In this document: one piece after another, positions 4,365 through 7,110 of the stretch | Layout of the letters: each line of letters begins with the position of its first letter | How positions within the stretch are numbered: position 1 is the stretch's first letter | Assembly: GCA_934725785.1 (NCBI GenBank) | Contig: CAKVCS010000053.1 | Location: 1-7,110 of the forward strand | DNA: 7,110 bases | Direction of reading: 5' to 3' | From: an uncultured Bacteroidales bacterium | GTDB lineage: Bacteria; Bacteroidota; Bacteroidia; Bacteroidales; Marinilabiliaceae | Position numbers and translations under genes: made by a program | Notes under the pieces: model-generated | Database searches by the model: none | What the model saw: only the letters and a program-made list of their open reading frames with translations | Told to the model about the DNA's origin: nothing

Positions 4365-5820
4365 ATGCCTCGTCAGCCTTGTCCGGCTTATCAGTCTTGT
4401 CCGCTTGGTGGTCGTTTTTCCGGTGTGTGTGCCGGCCTCCACCCTGGCGCTTAGGCTTGTCGTTTTTGCCGAGTCCTTGTGTCCCGCTGTCAGTCCTGGT
4501 GTCCGATGTCTCGGCTCCTCCATCCCTTGCGGAGTCACTTCGCCGATGGCCTCCGCCCTTTCTTCCGCCGCGCCCTTTGTCTCTGCCGCCCTGACGTTGG
4601 TTGCCGGCTTCGCCTCGCTGACCGCTTGCCCTGCCACCATTGCCTCCTCTGCCCCCGCGGCTCTTTGTGTTGGGGTCATACGTCGGCTGCTCGCCGAGTC
4701 CTTCTGGCAGTGGCAGCTTCTCTACTGTTTGCTCTATTAGCTTCTCTATCTTGCCGAAGGAGTACATCTCTTCTGGCACAATGAGGGTGAAGGCCTCACC
4801 TTTGCTTTGGGCTCTGGCTGTGCGGCCGATCCTGTGCACGTAGTCTTCCGCATCTCGGGGGACGTCGAAGTTTATCACGACGTCCACGTCCGGTATGTCT
4901 ATGCCTCGGGCAATGACGTCCGTTGCCACGAGTATCTCAATCCGCCTGTTCCTGAACTCTCGCAGCACCTCCTCGCGTTCAGTCTGCTCAAGGTCCGAGT
5001 GTATCACGCCGGCGTTGAAACCTCTGCGCTTCAGGGTGTGCCCCAGCTCTTTAACGCTCTGCTTGCGCGAACCGAATATTATGATGCTCTGACCTGCGTG
5101 GCTCTTCAGCACGTCCACAATCAGTGCGCCTTTCTGAGCCTCATACACGGGGTAGGCCGCCTGGCGTATGCCTTCGGCGGGCTTGGCTATGGCGATGGAT
5201 ATCTCGGCGGGGTCGCGTAATATGCTTTTCGCCAGGTCGCGTATCTTGGGTGGCATGGTGGCTGAGAACATCAGCGTCTGGCGGGTCTCTACGGGGAGCA
5301 GTTTCACCACTTGCATTATGTCGTCATAGAAACCCATGTCAAGCATCCTGTCCGCCTCGTCCAAGACCAGGTGGCGTACTTTGCTGAAGTCGACGTAGCC
5401 CATCGAGATGTGCTGAAGCAGGCGGCCGGGCGTGGCTATCACGATGTCCGCCCCCTCTGTCAGTGCTGTGCGCTGGCGGCTCCACTCGCCGCTGTCGCTT
5501 CCGCCGTATATGGCGGTCGACGATACGCTGACGAAGTAGCCGAACCCTCCCATCTGCTGGTCTATTTGGATGGCAAGCTCGCGTGTCGGTACGAGGATTA
5601 TCGTGTCCGTGCCTTCATTGGGGTTCAAGACCAGGTCGTCTATTATCGGCAGCAGGTACGCGGCCGTTTTCCCCGTGCCTGTCTGGGCGCAGGCTATCAG
5701 GTCGCGGCCCTCCATTATCACAGGTATGGCCTGCTGCTGTATCGGTGTCGGCTCGCTGAACCGCATGGCGTCAAGGCTGTCAAGCAGCTCGTCGGTGAAG
5801 TCAAAATCGTAAAATGACAC
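4363..5820 (-). CDS. DEAD-box RNA helicase, RhlE-like, with RGG-rich tail
   Basis: DEAD-box helicases use ATP to open short RNA duplexes in ribosome assembly and mRNA turnover. All core motifs are intact in the 485-residue product: Q motif EPTPIQQQ (23-30), motif I AQTGTGKT (45-52), Ia PTRELA (78-83), GG (106-107), Ib TPGR (130-133), II DEAD (154-157), III SAT (186-188), V ATDVIARGID (299-308) and VI HRIGRTAR (329-336). The order and the short N-terminus fit the RhlE group. From about residue 386 a low-complexity tail is rich in G, R, K and D, with RGG-type repeats that typically bind RNA, and ends in alternating K and D. The start is GTG at 5820; no in-frame ATG exists between the upstream gene and this codon, and the leader holds nine consecutive As. 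It lies 44 bases after the methyltransferase gene on the same strand, probably one operon. Confidence 0.95.
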   Translation of the reverse strand: MSFYDFDFTDELLDSLDAMRFSEPTPIQQQAIPVIMEGRDLIACAQTGTGKTAAYLLPIIDDLVLNPNEGTDTIILVPTRELAIQIDQQMGGFGYFVSVSSTAIYGGSDSGEWSRQRTALTEGADIVIATPGRLLQHISMGYVDFSKVRHLVLDEADRMLDMGFYDDIMQVVKLLPVETRQTLMFSATMPPKIRDLAKSILRDPAEISIAIAKPAEGIRQAAYPVYEAQKGALIVDVLKSHAGQSIIIFGSRKQSVKELGHTLKRRGFNAGVIHSDLEQTEREEVLREFRNRRIEILVATDVIARGIDIPDVDVVINFDVPRDAEDYVHRIGRTARAQSKGEAFTLIVPEEMYSFGKIEKLIEQTVEKLPLPEGLGEQPTYDPNTKSRGGRGGNGGRASGQRGEAGNQRQGGRDKGRGGRKGGGHRRSDSARDGGAETSDTRTDSGTQGLGKNDKPKRQGGGRHTHRKNDHQADKTDKPDKADEA

Positions 5821-5864
5821 TGTCGTTTTCTTTTTTTTTATGTGGGACGTTGTCTCCCTTCGGT

Positions 5865-7061
5865 TTAATACACTCTCAAGACGAGGCCTTTTAGGTACTC
5901 TCCCTCGGGGTGGTATATGTTTATCGGGTGGTCGGCTGGCTGCGTCAGCTGGTGAAGTATGGACACCCGCCTGTGAGCCATTGTGGCCGCTGTGAACACC
6001 ATCGTGCGGAAGTCCTCCTTGCTCACCACCTGTGAGCAGGAGAACGTGAAGAGTAGCCCGCCCGGCTCTATTATCTGCATCGCCTTGGCGTTCAGCCTGC
6101 GGTATCCCTTCAGCGCGTTCTTCAGCACGGACATGTGCTTGGCGAAGGCCGGCGGGTCAAGCACCATGAGGTCATACTTCTGCGAGGTGTGCTCCATATA
6201 GTGGAAAGCGTCTTCCGCGAAGGCGGTGTGACGCCCGTCGCCAGGGAAGTTACGTTCCACGTTCTGGCGGGTCAGCTCTATGGCGCGCTCCGAGCTGTCC
6301 ACGGAGTGCACTATCTCGGCGCCGCCCCTGAGGGCGAACAGCGAGAAGCCGCCCGTGTAGCAGAACATGTTGCAGACCCGCTTGCCCTTCGCGTAGCGCT
6401 CTATGAGGGCCCTGTTCTCGCGCTGGTCGACGAAGAAGCCAGTCTTCTGACCTTTCTCCCAGTCGGGGGCGAATATCAGGCCGTTCTCCTTTGCCTCCCT
6501 CACCTCTTTCCAGTCTTGCGACTTGTACACGTAGCTGTTCACGGGGTTCAGCCCAGCCTTATACGGCAGAGTGCCCTCGCTCTTGTTGTATATGGCTTTA
6601 AGCCTGTCGCCCATCACGTCTATAAGGGCGCTCTCTATCTTTTGCCGGTCTTTCCACATCCCGACGGAGTGGGTCTGCATAACGGCCGTAGTCTCATACA
6701 CGTCCACGACGAGGCCTGGCAGGTTATCCCCCTCGCCGAACACCAGCCTGTAGGCCGTGGTCTCGTCATTATCCACAAGGCCGACGTCGCGGCGCAGTTG
6801 GAACGCCTCGCCTATCCGGCGGGTGTAAAACTCCTGGTCTATCGCCTCGTTTTTGTCAAATGTCAGTACGCGGACGGCTATGGAGCCTATCTGATAGTGG
6901 CCGCGGGCCATGAAGTAGCCCTGCGAGGAGAGTATGTCTACAATGTCGCCCTCTTGAGGCTCTGCGCTCATGCGGGCTATGGCGCCCGAGAACACCCACG
7001 GGTGGAAGCGTTGCAGGCTCTGGTCTTTCCCTGGCTTTAGTGTTACGGTTACGTTGCTCAA
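5865..7061 (-). CDS. rlmI: Class I SAM-dependent rRNA methyltransferase, RlmI family (23S rRNA m5C)
   Basis: E. coli RlmI methylates C5 of cytosine 1962 in 23S rRNA using S-adenosylmethionine. The 398-residue product has the expected domains: an N-terminal PUA-like RNA-binding domain starting LKPGKDQSLQRFHPWVFSGA (8-27), a middle domain with RLVFGEGDNLPGLVVDVY (105-122), and a C-terminal Rossmann methyltransferase with TGFFVDQREN (207-216), SAM-binding NMFCYTGGFSL (231-241), VDSS (254-257), LDPPAFAKH (301-309) and FSCSQ (340-344), whose cysteine is the family's likely nucleophile. The start is TTG at 7061-7059: an in-frame TAA lies a short way upstream, and the first ATG (residue 31) would remove the PUA core. 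The leader is A-rich (AAAGAAGAAA). The upstream promoter is not visible. The exact target cytosine is inferred from the family. Confidence 0.92.
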   Translation of the reverse strand: MSNVTVTLKPGKDQSLQRFHPWVFSGAIARMSAEPQEGDIVDILSSQGYFMARGHYQIGSIAVRVLTFDKNEAIDQEFYTRRIGEAFQLRRDVGLVDNDETTAYRLVFGEGDNLPGLVVDVYETTAVMQTHSVGMWKDRQKIESALIDVMGDRLKAIYNKSEGTLPYKAGLNPVNSYVYKSQDWKEVREAKENGLIFAPDWEKGQKTGFFVDQRENRALIERYAKGKRVCNMFCYTGGFSLFALRGGAEIVHSVDSSERAIELTRQNVERNFPGDGRHTAFAEDAFHYMEHTSQKYDLMVLDPPAFAKHMSVLKNALKGYRRLNAKAMQIIEPGGLLFTFSCSQVVSKEDFRTMVFTAATMAHRRVSILHQLTQPADHPINIYHPEGEYLKGLVLRVY

Positions 7062-7110
7062 TTTCTTCTTTGTTTGCCTTGGTTTTTATTTCTCTGTTTC
7101 TGTCTTACCC

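Noticed and set aside
4807..5817. Several open frames antisense to the DEAD-box helicase
   Set aside because: All are covered by a helicase gene with every motif intact; they carry no family signature.
6135..7040. A 301-codon open frame antisense to the rRNA methyltransferase gene
   Set aside because: It mirrors the codon pattern of the real gene on the other strand and has no motif or start-site support.

Overview
The window looks like chromosomal DNA of a GC-rich member of the Bacteroidales (Bacteroidota). The grounds are a Rex regulator, an RlmI-type methyltransferase and an RGG-tailed RhlE-like helicase that read like Bacteroidales proteins; several TAnnTTTG -7 elements, the hallmark of the Bacteroidota housekeeping sigma factor; tRNA genes without an encoded CCA end; and A-rich start regions in place of Shine-Dalgarno sites at most genes. 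A more exact placement, such as Muribaculaceae, would be a guess. No transposase, phage gene, CRISPR array or defence system is visible. This is mostly a housekeeping region, and the less ordinary material lies in its RNA genes and intergenic DNA.

Layout. Positions 1-574 (minus) carry most of rex, the NADH/NAD+-sensing repressor, cut at its C-terminus by the window edge. The 575-841 gap holds divergent promoter elements. Positions 842-3426 (plus) form a tight block: rnpA (RNase P protein), yidD (membrane protein insertion factor, overlapping rnpA by one base), recX (RecA modulator) and folC (folate polyglutamylation). Positions 3503-3989 form a complete tRNA-Val operon: promoter, boxA-like leader, tRNA-Val(UAC), tRNA-Val(GAC), a second identical tRNA-Val(UAC), then a strong intrinsic terminator. 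Positions 3990-4328 contain no credible protein gene but several inverted repeats, and end at a second strong plus-strand terminator (4329-4364). With no plus-strand CDS before it, this is best read as a candidate non-coding RNA. Positions 4363-7061 (minus) carry an rRNA methyltransferase gene followed 44 bases later by a DEAD-box RNA helicase gene, probably one operon for rRNA modification and RNA remodelling.

Taken together, most genes serve RNA maturation and translation: tRNA 5' processing by RNase P, valine tRNAs, 23S rRNA methylation and an RNA helicase. folC adds folate needed for one-carbon metabolism. The two most notable observations are C in place of the nearly universal U33 in both tRNA-Val(UAC) copies, and the structured, terminator-ended intergenic stretch at 3990-4364.
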